A stretch of DNA of 64,000 nucleotides from Alistipes sp. (GTDB taxonomy: Bacteria; Bacteroidota; Bacteroidia; Bacteroidales; Rikenellaceae): assembly GCA_017379015.1 (NCBI GenBank), contig JAFNXN010000005.1, positions 104,027 through 168,026 of the forward strand, in the 5' to 3' direction. Below the pieces are notes generated by a model. That model did no database searches. It had not been told where the DNA came from and saw nothing but the letters and a program-made list of their open reading frames with translations. Of the stretch, positions 1 to 8,788 are shown one piece after another (position 1 is the first letter of the stretch; each line of letters opens with the position of its first letter). The position numbers were made by a program, and so were the translations under genes.

Positions 1-1
1 G

Positions 2-358
2 AGCAACGGACTATACTCAACCTACAACCAGTCGCGCCGCATCCTCCACGAGGGATGGAAGAAGCCTGGCGACATCACCGACATACCACGCTATGGCATC
101 ACCCCACAGATGGACTCACGCTTCTTGGAGGATGCCTCGTTCCTACGTCTTAAGAACCTGATGCTTAGCTACTCGCTACCTTCAGAGTGGCTCAAGCGAT
201 CGAAGTTCTTCACCTCGGCACGCATCTACCTACAGGCACAAAACCTATTTACGTTCACCGCCTTCACAGGTATCGACCCTGAGTCCACGGGCAATGTCTA
301 CAAGGCTCAATATCCAATGTCGCGCCAATATTCGCTAGGTGTGGACTTAACATTCTAA
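2..358 (+). CDS. SusC/RagA-type TonB-dependent outer-membrane transporter, C-terminal end
   Basis: Only the last 118 codons are present; the frame is open from base 2, so the gene begins before the window. The visible residues include the typical SusC ending: a segment with DSRFLEDASFLRLKNLMLSY, then YLQAQNLFTFTAFTGIDPE, and a final beta strand ending in Phe (LGVDLTF). In the family this is the last part of the 22-strand outer-membrane barrel that imports oligosaccharides or peptides using TonB energy. The next gene, 7 bases on, encodes the SusD partner, so the pair forms a lidded import complex. The substrate is inferred only from neighbours, which include a protease rather than any glycosidase. 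Confidence 0.93.
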   Translation, partial: SNGLYSTYNQSRRILHEGWKKPGDITDIPRYGITPQMDSRFLEDASFLRLKNLMLSYSLPSEWLKRSKFFTSARIYLQAQNLFTFTAFTGIDPESTGNVYKAQYPMSRQYSLGVDLTF

Positions 359-365
359 ATTCCTG

Positions 366-1898
366 ATGATTATGACTATAAGAACAGATAAAGTTATAGG
401 CTTTGTTGCTTCACTCCTACTTGTAGCAACCACAGCCACATCATGCCTTGAGAAGTATCCCGAGGATGCTATACCTCAGCACCAGGCTATCAACACCTTG
501 GAAGATCTTGATCAGGCGGCAATAGGTCTTTACGAGAGCTTTTTAAGTCCCGCACTCTATAGCGGCTATCTCACCCTACTACCCGATATTCAGTGCGACA
601 TGGTACACGCCATAAATGGCTACACGAACACCTATGGCAACATCTGGCGATGGGATATTCTTGCTACAAACTCCGAGGTCACAGCCGTATATGCGTCACT
701 CTATCAGACTATTGCACGCGCCAACTTCCTGATCGAGTACGCCCCACGTGTTGAGCCTACACTCCAAACGGATGAGGAATGGTTGCAGTATGAGCAGATC
801 TGCGGCGAGGCATACTTTGCTCGCGCCCTGGCCTACTCCGAGCTTATCAAGCTCTTCTGCAAGGCATACGAGAGCCCCGAGCAGGCCTCAAATGAGCTTG
901 GCGTGGTGATTGTAACGAAGTACAACAGCCAAGAGCCTCTAGTGCGCTCATCGCTCGAGAAGTCCTATCAGCAGGTTATCAACGACCTAGATACTGCTGC
1001 CAAGCTACTAGATCTCGACGAGGCATCTATTGGTGGCAACATCTACAACGCCACATACTTCAACGAATACACCACCTACGCACTGCGTGCACGTGTGGCA
1101 CTCTACATGAAGGACTACGACGCGGCGATCAAATACTCATCAAAGCTTATCGATAGCGGTCTTTATCAGCTCTCCTCGGCTACAACACCAATAACATCGG
1201 ACATGACCCACTTCACCTACATGTGGGCATACGACGATGCCACGGAGATCATCTGGAAGGTCGGCTTTACGACCAACTCATACGGAGGTGCGCTAGGCAG
1301 CGTATTCTTCAACTACGACTACTCGTCGATGAAGCCTGACTATGTGCCCTCGGAGTGGATCTTCTCGCTCTACGACCAGAACGATCTGCGCTACGGCAAC
1401 TACTTTAGCACCTTTACCACAGGTCATAGCCACGGCCTCTCATGGCCACTACTGGTGAAGTACTTTGGCAACCAGAACTTCTTCAACCAGCAGATACTCC
1501 ACACCTCGATGCCTAAGCCACTGCGTCTTGCCGAGCAGTATCTCATTCGTGCTGAAGCATACGCACAACAGAGCAACTATCAGGCGGCGGGTAACGACAT
1601 AGGCGCACTCAGAGCAGCACGCTACACATCCTTTAGCGGAGGTGTTACCATGAATGCCAACACTGCGATGCACATCATCGAGGAGGAGCGCATCAAGGAG
1701 CTATACATGGAGGGCTTCCGCCTCATGGACCTCAAACGCTGGCACAAGGGCTTTGAGCGCACGCCACAGAGCGAGTCGATAGCCAACGGCTCGTCACTAA
1801 AGATTGAGGCTAGCAACCCTCTATTTGTTTGGCCAATACCTCAGCACGAGCTCGAGTCGCCAGGAGCGATGATCGAGCCTAACGAGAGTAACAAATAA
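366..1898 (+). CDS. SusD/RagB-family nutrient-binding lipoprotein
   Basis: This 510-residue lipoprotein has a short n-region, a hydrophobic stretch and a lipobox ending TATSC at about residue 27, so the mature protein starts at Cys. The body shows SusD hallmarks: helical TPR-like segments with ARALAYSELIKLF near residue 160, and a C-terminal region with RLAEQYLIRAEAYAQ and EEERIKELYMEGFRLMDLKRW. SusD proteins form the extracellular lid on the SusC channel. The length is normal for the family (about 500-600). A second in-frame ATG two codons downstream is an equally possible start. It is co-transcribed with SusC upstream and a lipoprotein 12 bases downstream. Confidence 0.96.
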   Translation: MIMTIRTDKVIGFVASLLLVATTATSCLEKYPEDAIPQHQAINTLEDLDQAAIGLYESFLSPALYSGYLTLLPDIQCDMVHAINGYTNTYGNIWRWDILATNSEVTAVYASLYQTIARANFLIEYAPRVEPTLQTDEEWLQYEQICGEAYFARALAYSELIKLFCKAYESPEQASNELGVVIVTKYNSQEPLVRSSLEKSYQQVINDLDTAAKLLDLDEASIGGNIYNATYFNEYTTYALRARVALYMKDYDAAIKYSSKLIDSGLYQLSSATTPITSDMTHFTYMWAYDDATEIIWKVGFTTNSYGGALGSVFFNYDYSSMKPDYVPSEWIFSLYDQNDLRYGNYFSTFTTGHSHGLSWPLLVKYFGNQNFFNQQILHTSMPKPLRLAEQYLIRAEAYAQQSNYQAAGNDIGALRAARYTSFSGGVTMNANTAMHIIEEERIKELYMEGFRLMDLKRWHKGFERTPQSESIANGSSLKIEASNPLFVWPIPQHELESPGAMIEPNESNK

Positions 1899-1910
1899 CC
1901 ATTTCGAGAT

Positions 1911-2795
1911 ATGAGAAAGACAAAATATATCAACAGCTTAGTTGCGTTGCTTGCCGCAATACTTACGCTAGGTTGCCAGAGCGAGAATAACACCTACGAG
2001 GGTCCAAACTACATTCTCTTCTCCGCAGAGAGCTACACCTTTGGTGTTATCGACAACGAGGAGTGGCTTGAGGTGCCAATAAGTGCTACGCGCACCGCTA
2101 ATCACAACCGCTACATAGGCGTGGAGGTTGTGGCATCGAAGAGTAGTGCCATCGAGGATCTTCACTACACGCTTGAGTCAACAACACTCTGTATTCCAGA
2201 GGGCAAGCTCACCACATCGCTCCGCATACGAGGCATTGCCGACAACATTAGCGTTGGCAGCAACCCAACAATCACACTCCGCCTTGTCCTTAACGAGGAG
2301 GACGTCTGGGAGGAGTATGGCACAGAGTGCTGCGTAGAGCTACAGCGTTGCTGCAAGTTCGACATTAACAATTTCGAGGGCTACGCCGTGCTAACCTCAA
2401 CATGGTGCATGCAGTATATGAACACCGAGTCGCGCCTTGTACACACACACTCTGAGAGCGAGAATGACGTTGTGGTAATCGAGGATATGTTCTACGAGGA
2501 TTACGACATACGAATAAAGCTCGAAAAGGAGGACCGCCTTAATCCCTTGGCAGGTCTTGACGGCGAACAGGTTGTCGGCTCGACAGGCGAGGCTTTTGGT
2601 ACTATCTATGGCGATGGTAAGCTGCTCATAACAGAGCCTATGGGCACCACCTCATACTATAGCATGTGCGAGGGCTTTGTATTGCTATATACTACGATGT
2701 ATGTCGATGGTGTAGGCACGGTTGGCACATACGTAAATATCCTTGAGTGGATTTCGGACGATGAGGCAGAGCGCATCATGCGAGAGGGCTTCTAG
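1911..2795 (+). CDS. SusCD-associated surface lipoprotein (DUF4843/Calx-beta-like)
   Basis: The 294-residue product starts MRKTKYINSLVALLAAILTLGC, a clear lipoprotein signal with Cys at residue 22 followed by acidic residues, as seen in exported Bacteroidetes lipoproteins. The N-terminal half resembles Calx-beta/DUF4843-type beta-sandwich domains: EEWLEVPISATRTANHNRYI, then a DLHYTLESTTLCIPEG segment followed by strands typical of 'less stringent bond' style repeats. The C-terminal half is rich in aromatic and acidic residues and is not recognised. Such proteins commonly sit directly after SusD and may extend the outer-membrane complex. Assignment to the family is from pattern only. Confidence 0.75.
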   Translation: MRKTKYINSLVALLAAILTLGCQSENNTYEGPNYILFSAESYTFGVIDNEEWLEVPISATRTANHNRYIGVEVVASKSSAIEDLHYTLESTTLCIPEGKLTTSLRIRGIADNISVGSNPTITLRLVLNEEDVWEEYGTECCVELQRCCKFDINNFEGYAVLTSTWCMQYMNTESRLVHTHSESENDVVVIEDMFYEDYDIRIKLEKEDRLNPLAGLDGEQVVGSTGEAFGTIYGDGKLLITEPMGTTSYYSMCEGFVLLYTTMYVDGVGTVGTYVNILEWISDDEAERIMREGF

Positions 2796-2841
2796 TCAAG
2801 CTGCGCGTTAAATATTTTGAAATAAATAAAAATAAAATAAT

Positions 2842-4452
2842 ATGAAAAGATTTTTTAGAGACTCTCTGTCTGTAGCACTTACCATTGCTATAGCTACACT
2901 TCTTGGCACATCATGCAAAAAGGATGATGTCGTAGCCGAGATACCAGGCTGCATTGAGATCATTTGCGAGGTTGGCGATCGTCCAACAATCCCATTCACG
3001 GCTGGTAGCAGCTGGCAGCTATCGTCCGATGCCACATGGTGTAAGTTTATCCAGCCAAGTGGCGAGGTTCAAGACATTAAGGGCAATGCTGGTAGCCACA
3101 CCATAACCCTGCAAATCACCGACGAGGGCATCAAGAGCCAGCCCACATTTGCTAACATCACGATGAAGATGAATGGCAAGAAGGGTATCATCGCCACCGT
3201 GGAGCGTGGTGCCGACAAGCTTTACATGCGCTTTACCGATATTACCGACACGCCTATACAGTCGATCAAGGCAGGATATATCGACTGGGTCGAGTTCCGC
3301 ATAAATGCCAACTTCCGCTTTGCAGCTATCGAGAAGCCCGAGTGGATTGAGTTTGGCATGCGCGATGAGAGCCAAAATATTATTGTCCCCACAACATCGA
3401 TCACGGGAGTACCTGGCGAGCAGCTAGAGGCATACGCACGCATAATTCCCGATGGCGAGCGCGAGCGTTATGCGATCACCGCCGAGGATGGCTATGTCAT
3501 CACCTTCTCGAACGATAATGGCAGCTTCACCCTCGACTACCCCGTGACCTTTGATGGCATGGGCAACGACCAGCTATCGTTTACTGGTCCAACAGACCAG
3601 TGCTACAACTGGGAGGTATCGCTCGATGGCAAGCAGTTCCGCCAGACAGACTCCACAACTGGCACAGTGAGCCAGTTCCAAAACTCTCTCGACTTCTACA
3701 TCACGGCACTCAACGACAACTATACGGTGCTACGCTTCGAGAAGAAGATAGACCGCGGCATCTCGTCGTACGTATGCTACAAGGAGGATGACAGCTCGTG
3801 GATCAACTTCAAGCAGGATCCTAGCGACTTCAGCACCCTCACCATAAGTATCGATCCTACGGAGAACACACGCCACGGCATGGTCATGGTACTACCTATT
3901 GCCGTATGGAACAAGATTCGTGCGAACATCATTGGCAACCTCTTCGAGGTTGATGCCTCATCGGGTGTTGAGCTTCCAACGCTCATCTACGACTATCAGC
4001 AGTATGTCATCTTCGAGTTTGCGCAGCATGACCTAAGCGATGTTGACCAGTACGAGGGAATGTACATCTACCACTCACTCACAACACTTGAGATCCCAGC
4101 AACTGCGTTCACCACATCGTCGACTCTCGAGAAGTACAATGTCGAGACAGCATATACATGCCCCTTTGTGAACTCGATTGCCGACAAGAAGCCAGGTATC
4201 GTCATCGACCCACGCATCGAGGGATGGACCACAGAGCTACACGATAGTGGTAACGCTACTGCCGAGGTGTGGTACAAGGATGAGTTGCTAAAGATCTCGG
4301 ACGACGAGTACTACATTGGCGAGAACAAGGATGAGCGACTATCCCTCTTCCTTTGGGGTCCTAAGAGCGACTTCACGGAGAATGTCTACATCGTGTTCAA
4401 GACCAACGGCACTGCTCGCAAGCTGCTCGTTGTCACCCCTCCCGCCCACTAA
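2842..4452 (+). CDS. BACON/DUF5003-like surface lipoprotein
   Basis: The 536-residue product has a lipoprotein signal ending LLGTSC (Cys at about 25) followed by KKDD. Residues about 40-125 look like a BACON-type Ig-like domain (WQLSSDATWCKFIQPSGE, then a GSHTITLQITDEG segment), and the middle repeats strand-rich segments. BACON and DUF5003-like domains are common in Bacteroidetes surface proteins of SusCD loci, where they act as spacers or binding modules. No catalytic motif was seen. The gene lies 46 bases after the previous gene in an AT-rich spacer and 3 bases before the next gene, so it belongs to the same transcript. The exact Pfam family is uncertain. Confidence 0.7.
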   Translation: MKRFFRDSLSVALTIAIATLLGTSCKKDDVVAEIPGCIEIICEVGDRPTIPFTAGSSWQLSSDATWCKFIQPSGEVQDIKGNAGSHTITLQITDEGIKSQPTFANITMKMNGKKGIIATVERGADKLYMRFTDITDTPIQSIKAGYIDWVEFRINANFRFAAIEKPEWIEFGMRDESQNIIVPTTSITGVPGEQLEAYARIIPDGERERYAITAEDGYVITFSNDNGSFTLDYPVTFDGMGNDQLSFTGPTDQCYNWEVSLDGKQFRQTDSTTGTVSQFQNSLDFYITALNDNYTVLRFEKKIDRGISSYVCYKEDDSSWINFKQDPSDFSTLTISIDPTENTRHGMVMVLPIAVWNKIRANIIGNLFEVDASSGVELPTLIYDYQQYVIFEFAQHDLSDVDQYEGMYIYHSLTTLEIPATAFTTSSTLEKYNVETAYTCPFVNSIADKKPGIVIDPRIEGWTTELHDSGNATAEVWYKDELLKISDDEYYIGENKDERLSLFLWGPKSDFTENVYIVFKTNGTARKLLVVTPPAH

Positions 4453-4455
4453 TGA

Positions 4456-7107
4456 ATGAAAATGGTCATGAAACAAAGAGTATTCATATATTGGTCGACT
4501 CTGCTATGCGCGCTGCTCACGTTTGCCACAAGTTGCGAACGCAGCTCAGATGACTACGTAGCAGAGTATGGCCACGTACAGTTTAAGCTGCTCAAAACCA
4601 CGCAGATGGAGAGTAGCTCAACACGCGCTGCAACGGAGCTAGAGTGGCTCTCGAATGCGCATAAGATCACTGTGGTGATGCAGCATGATGGCTCGACAAT
4701 CACACAGACACTACCTCTGTCGAGCTACGACAAGGAGAGTGCCGAGTGGGGCGTATATAGCGAGAAGCTGCGCCTGATGACTGGCGAGTATAACATCATC
4801 GGCTTCTACATCTACGACAAGCTCGACAACAAGATCCTCGATGGCGATGCAGCTGGCGAATTTAGCGTCACACATGGAGGTCTTACAGTCAAGAAGATTG
4901 GCGTTGAGACCGTTAAGCGTGGCAAGGTGATGTTTGCCCTATTCAAGGCCTTTGCCACACGCTACGAGGCGGAGGGCAACTACCCCTTCTCAAGCATCAA
5001 GACAGTAGATGTCACCGTGCGAAACACCTTCACACAGAAGGAGACGACCTTCACAAAGCTTCCAGCAACCTACTACGAGGCATTTGTCGAGGGATCGTTA
5101 GATGAGGAGCTCTACGAGCGCAATGGTCAGAGTTCATACATAGTATGCGCAGGCAGCCACTGGCTAGAGGCGGGCAACTACATAATCACCTCATACACAA
5201 CATACTCCGACACTAAGGGCAACAATCGCTTGGAGCGTGCCTCGATTGGCGACATAGACAAGGAGCTTATCAGCTTCAGTGTTGAGGACAACCAGACAAA
5301 CATCGCCATTGTCCCTGTGATACTCTCCAAGACTGCTGAGCACATCAAAGACTACGAGGCACTTAAGCAGATTTGGTTGGCACTCGATGGTCCTAACTGG
5401 ACATTCCATGGCGAGGAGTACATGGCACGCACCAACTGGGACTTCAACCGCGACATAGACATGTGGGGCAACCAGCCTGGTGTGACACTTAACGCAGAGG
5501 GTCGCGTCGTAGGACTCAACATCTCGGGCTTTGGAGCTCGTGGCGTGGTGCCCGATGCCATAGGTCAACTCACCGAACTTCAGACACTATATCTTGGCAA
5601 CCACAACGAGCTTATAGGTGGCTATGACGACACCTCCGGGGCTCGCATATCAGCTATGGACTTCCACGACAAGGTACTTAGGAGGGATGGTCGCGAGCAG
5701 CTAAGCGAGGAGCTAAAGAGCATGATCAATCTCGGTGGCGAGCTACGCCCCATTCTCCAGGCAAAGCCTATCAAACAAGATGTCGCATTTGGCAACCTGA
5801 CAAATGGCATCGAGGGTATCTCGCGCGCTGTGATGCGACTTACAAAGCTCGAGCAGCTATTTATTGCCAACTCCCCAATTACCGTAGAGGAGTTCTTCGT
5901 TGATGTCGACCCTGCCTCGGAGTTTTACGCAGAGCGCGACTCGTGGAGCTGGTCAAACTTCACATCGCTAACCGATGTAGAGATCTACAACTGCTCGAAA
6001 CTTAAGGGGCTACCTCTCGAGATGCTTACGGGTGCTCCCGCGATTCAGTCGCTCAACCTGTCGATGAATCAGGGTATATCGGGCGAGCAGCTACTAAGCG
6101 ACTGGGAGGCGATCATTGATGGTGCGTCGGGCGAAGATATTCAGATCCTATACTTCAATAGCGACAACCTTCGCGAGACCCCTTCACACGACTACCTTAA
6201 GCGCATGACGCGCCTTGGTCTTCTCGACCTATCGAGCAACAAGCTCGAGGTGGTACACCCATTTGGCAAGGAGATAAGTCCTACGACACTCTACTACGAC
6301 AACAATAGGATCAAGTCGCTATACCCTGCCGAGGATGGTTACTTCTGCGGTCTTGACCAGCTGGAGACCTTCTCCTGCTCAGTCAACGCGCTCACCACAC
6401 TACCAGACCTCTTTACGGCGCGCTCTGTTCACTCGATGATCACGGCAAACTTCTCGTCAAACGCAATCTCATCACTCGAGAATGGCGATGCTTGGCGAGG
6501 TATCAATGCCTCAACTCTCAACCTTGCGAACAACCGCTTCGAGGAGCTTCCAGCACGTCTGCTTGATAGTGGCTCGCGCATTGAGACTCTGATGCTGGGT
6601 AGCAATGGCATGCGTCGCATTGACGAAGGTGCGCTATCGAGCTCATATAGCCACTATATCACCACTCTCGACCTAAGCTACAACCGTCTTTCGGAGCTTC
6701 CATACGACGATCTTAGCGCAACAAATCTGCCATACCTCTATGGTATCGACCTGTCGTACAACGCCCTTAGCGAGTTCCCATACGCACCACTATCGATCAA
6801 CACGCTAACGGTAATCAGCGTACGAGCACAGCGCGACGATGCTGGAAACCGCACACTATCGGAGTGGCCTACAGGCATCGCAAACTGCCCTAAGCTCTCG
6901 GCATTCTACATCGGCTCGAACGACATTGGACTAGTCGAGGATACCATCTCGCCATACATCCTTATCTTCGAGATCAAGGACAACCCCAACATCTCGATTG
7001 ATCTAAGCTCGGTGTGCGACTACATCAAGATGGGATACTACCTACTAATCTACGACACAACTCAGGATATTCGTGGTTGTGATGCTATTGAACTCGACTC
7101 TAAATAA
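4456..7107 (+). CDS. Leucine-rich-repeat surface lipoprotein
   Basis: The 883-residue lipoprotein has a signal ending FATSC (Cys near residue 27) followed by ERSSDD. The first ~280 residues form an unrecognised beta-rich domain resembling the DUF4458-type region found before LRRs. From about residue 300 there is an LRR N-cap-like segment (LKQIWLALDGPNWTF, then TNWDFNRDIDMWGNQPGV) and then repeats such as LTELQTLYLGNHNELIG, LGLLDLSSNKLEVV, ITTLDLSYNRLSELP and LYGIDLSYNALSEFP. LRR arrays bind proteins, so this protein probably captures a protein or peptide substrate at the cell surface. It shares this design with the next gene, which suggests paralogy. Confidence 0.88.
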   Translation: MKMVMKQRVFIYWSTLLCALLTFATSCERSSDDYVAEYGHVQFKLLKTTQMESSSTRAATELEWLSNAHKITVVMQHDGSTITQTLPLSSYDKESAEWGVYSEKLRLMTGEYNIIGFYIYDKLDNKILDGDAAGEFSVTHGGLTVKKIGVETVKRGKVMFALFKAFATRYEAEGNYPFSSIKTVDVTVRNTFTQKETTFTKLPATYYEAFVEGSLDEELYERNGQSSYIVCAGSHWLEAGNYIITSYTTYSDTKGNNRLERASIGDIDKELISFSVEDNQTNIAIVPVILSKTAEHIKDYEALKQIWLALDGPNWTFHGEEYMARTNWDFNRDIDMWGNQPGVTLNAEGRVVGLNISGFGARGVVPDAIGQLTELQTLYLGNHNELIGGYDDTSGARISAMDFHDKVLRRDGREQLSEELKSMINLGGELRPILQAKPIKQDVAFGNLTNGIEGISRAVMRLTKLEQLFIANSPITVEEFFVDVDPASEFYAERDSWSWSNFTSLTDVEIYNCSKLKGLPLEMLTGAPAIQSLNLSMNQGISGEQLLSDWEAIIDGASGEDIQILYFNSDNLRETPSHDYLKRMTRLGLLDLSSNKLEVVHPFGKEISPTTLYYDNNRIKSLYPAEDGYFCGLDQLETFSCSVNALTTLPDLFTARSVHSMITANFSSNAISSLENGDAWRGINASTLNLANNRFEELPARLLDSGSRIETLMLGSNGMRRIDEGALSSSYSHYITTLDLSYNRLSELPYDDLSATNLPYLYGIDLSYNALSEFPYAPLSINTLTVISVRAQRDDAGNRTLSEWPTGIANCPKLSAFYIGSNDIGLVEDTISPYILIFEIKDNPNISIDLSSVCDYIKMGYYLLIYDTTQDIRGCDAIELDSK

Positions 7108-7120
7108 AGAAGATAAGACT

Positions 7121-8785
7121 ATGAAGAGAGTTTACACCATATTGGCTTTGGCGTTAATCATCACTATCGCCTCGTGCCAGAGAGATAATACCATGATCGA
7201 GGGCTTTGAGGCAAACATCAGCAATATCGAGGCTGAGGCTCATGGTGGCGAATATAAGCTTCTTATAAGCTCCGATAGAGAGTGGACCGTGACTACCGAT
7301 GTCCCTTGGATCATGATCTCACCAGCAAATGGCTATGGCAAGGTGCAGTGCAGCGTGAAGATCGACTCTACGCTAGTACACGACAGTCGCTCGTCAAACA
7401 TACGCTTCTCGTCTGAGGGTGAGATACTCAAAGATGTAGAGGTGATGCAGAAGGGATATGCCGTGATGGCATCGCCACGTAGCGAGCTAATCGACATTGC
7501 AGCGTCGGCAACACGCTCATCGCGCCACTTCGACATCGACATCACCACAAACGTCGAGTTTAAGACCAGAGTCGAGTACGACTCGGAGGATGAATGGCTC
7601 AATGTGGGCAACTACACGCTGACACTCGACCGCGGCGCACGCCCACGCCACACCACCCTAGGCGTTAACTGGGAGATGAACACCGAGGCTAAGCCTCGCG
7701 AGGCTAAGATCGTGCTAAGCACCGAGAGTGGAGAGATACTCTCGACAGTAAGCGTAAAGCAGGCAGCAGCACCACTTATCGAGGATAACCGCGCTGGCGA
7801 CTCACTCGCCATTGTGACCATCTACGAGAAGCTTAACTGCTGGGCAGAGAATGTTATCTCGACAAGCGAGAGCATGAATCGCTGGGAGTGCCTACGCCTA
7901 TGGCGAGCTACGGATAGCTCACTACCTGAGCCTGAGGCAGTAGGACGTGTGCGCGACCTTGACCTAAGCTACTTCAACACTGAGGATGACCTTCCTATTG
8001 AGCTCAAACACCTCAAATATCTTGAGACGCTATCGCTCTATGGCAATGTCAACACCATGCTTAAGGATATACACATTTGCGACGAGCTGTGCGAGCTTAA
8101 ATATCTTAAGGATCTGCGCATTGCAGCATTTGGCATTGTGTCGCTACCCGAAAACTTCGTGAAGCTTGGTGCAACACTCGAGACCCTTGACCTAAACTCT
8201 AACAATCTCACCGAGATTCCCGCTATCCTTACACGCGAGAACTTCCCTAAGCTCAGATCGCTAAACCTAGCGACAAACCGTCGTAGGATTGTCGCCGATC
8301 TTCGCGGCGAGGAGGGTGCTGGTCTAGGCGATAACACCGCAAAGAGCGAGAGATTTAAGAGGCTACTACTATGGGAGGAGCTCGAAGAGTTATACCTATC
8401 TTATAACTACATAGAGGGTCCTATCCCCGACTTTACGGTGGGCGAGGATGGTGTGCGTGGCTACACTGCGGAAGATGTCAAGGAGCGTGGCGACAGCCTC
8501 AACTGGGCTGTTGAGAGCTCACTCCCACGCATTCTACCCAATATGCGTCATCTGATGCTCAACCTCAACTTCTTCACAGGTAAGCTGCCCGACTGGTTGC
8601 TCTACCACCCACGACTCATGGAGTGGAGTGCCGAGACGCTAATCTACCAGCAACAGGAGAAGGGTATCGACAGTGAGGGACGTAGCGTAGGCTTCGACAA
8701 CACCCCCACATCGCGCGAGTACTACTTTGAGCGTTATCCACTGCTCAGAGGTCGCTACGAGTTTAACGACGAAATAGAAGAGTAA
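7121..8785 (+). CDS. BACON plus LRR surface lipoprotein
   Basis: The start chosen is ATG at 7121 (MKRVYTILALALIITIASC), which gives a clean lipoprotein signal 13 bases after the previous stop; an upstream in-frame ATG at 7073 would overlap that gene and bury the signal. The 554-residue product has two BACON-like Ig domains: residues about 25-110 (EWTVTTDVPWIMISPANG) and about 115-215. From about 265 there are LRRs: LRDLDLSYF-type units, YLETLSLYGN, LETLDLNSNNLTEIP, LRSLNLATNRR and LEELYLSYNYIEG. It is a smaller, differently headed companion of the upstream LRR protein and probably works in the same surface complex. Confidence 0.87.
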   Translation: MKRVYTILALALIITIASCQRDNTMIEGFEANISNIEAEAHGGEYKLLISSDREWTVTTDVPWIMISPANGYGKVQCSVKIDSTLVHDSRSSNIRFSSEGEILKDVEVMQKGYAVMASPRSELIDIAASATRSSRHFDIDITTNVEFKTRVEYDSEDEWLNVGNYTLTLDRGARPRHTTLGVNWEMNTEAKPREAKIVLSTESGEILSTVSVKQAAAPLIEDNRAGDSLAIVTIYEKLNCWAENVISTSESMNRWECLRLWRATDSSLPEPEAVGRVRDLDLSYFNTEDDLPIELKHLKYLETLSLYGNVNTMLKDIHICDELCELKYLKDLRIAAFGIVSLPENFVKLGATLETLDLNSNNLTEIPAILTRENFPKLRSLNLATNRRRIVADLRGEEGAGLGDNTAKSERFKRLLLWEELEELYLSYNYIEGPIPDFTVGEDGVRGYTAEDVKERGDSLNWAVESSLPRILPNMRHLMLNLNFFTGKLPDWLLYHPRLMEWSAETLIYQQQEKGIDSEGRSVGFDNTPTSREYYFERYPLLRGRYEFNDEIEE

Positions 8786-8788
8786 GAC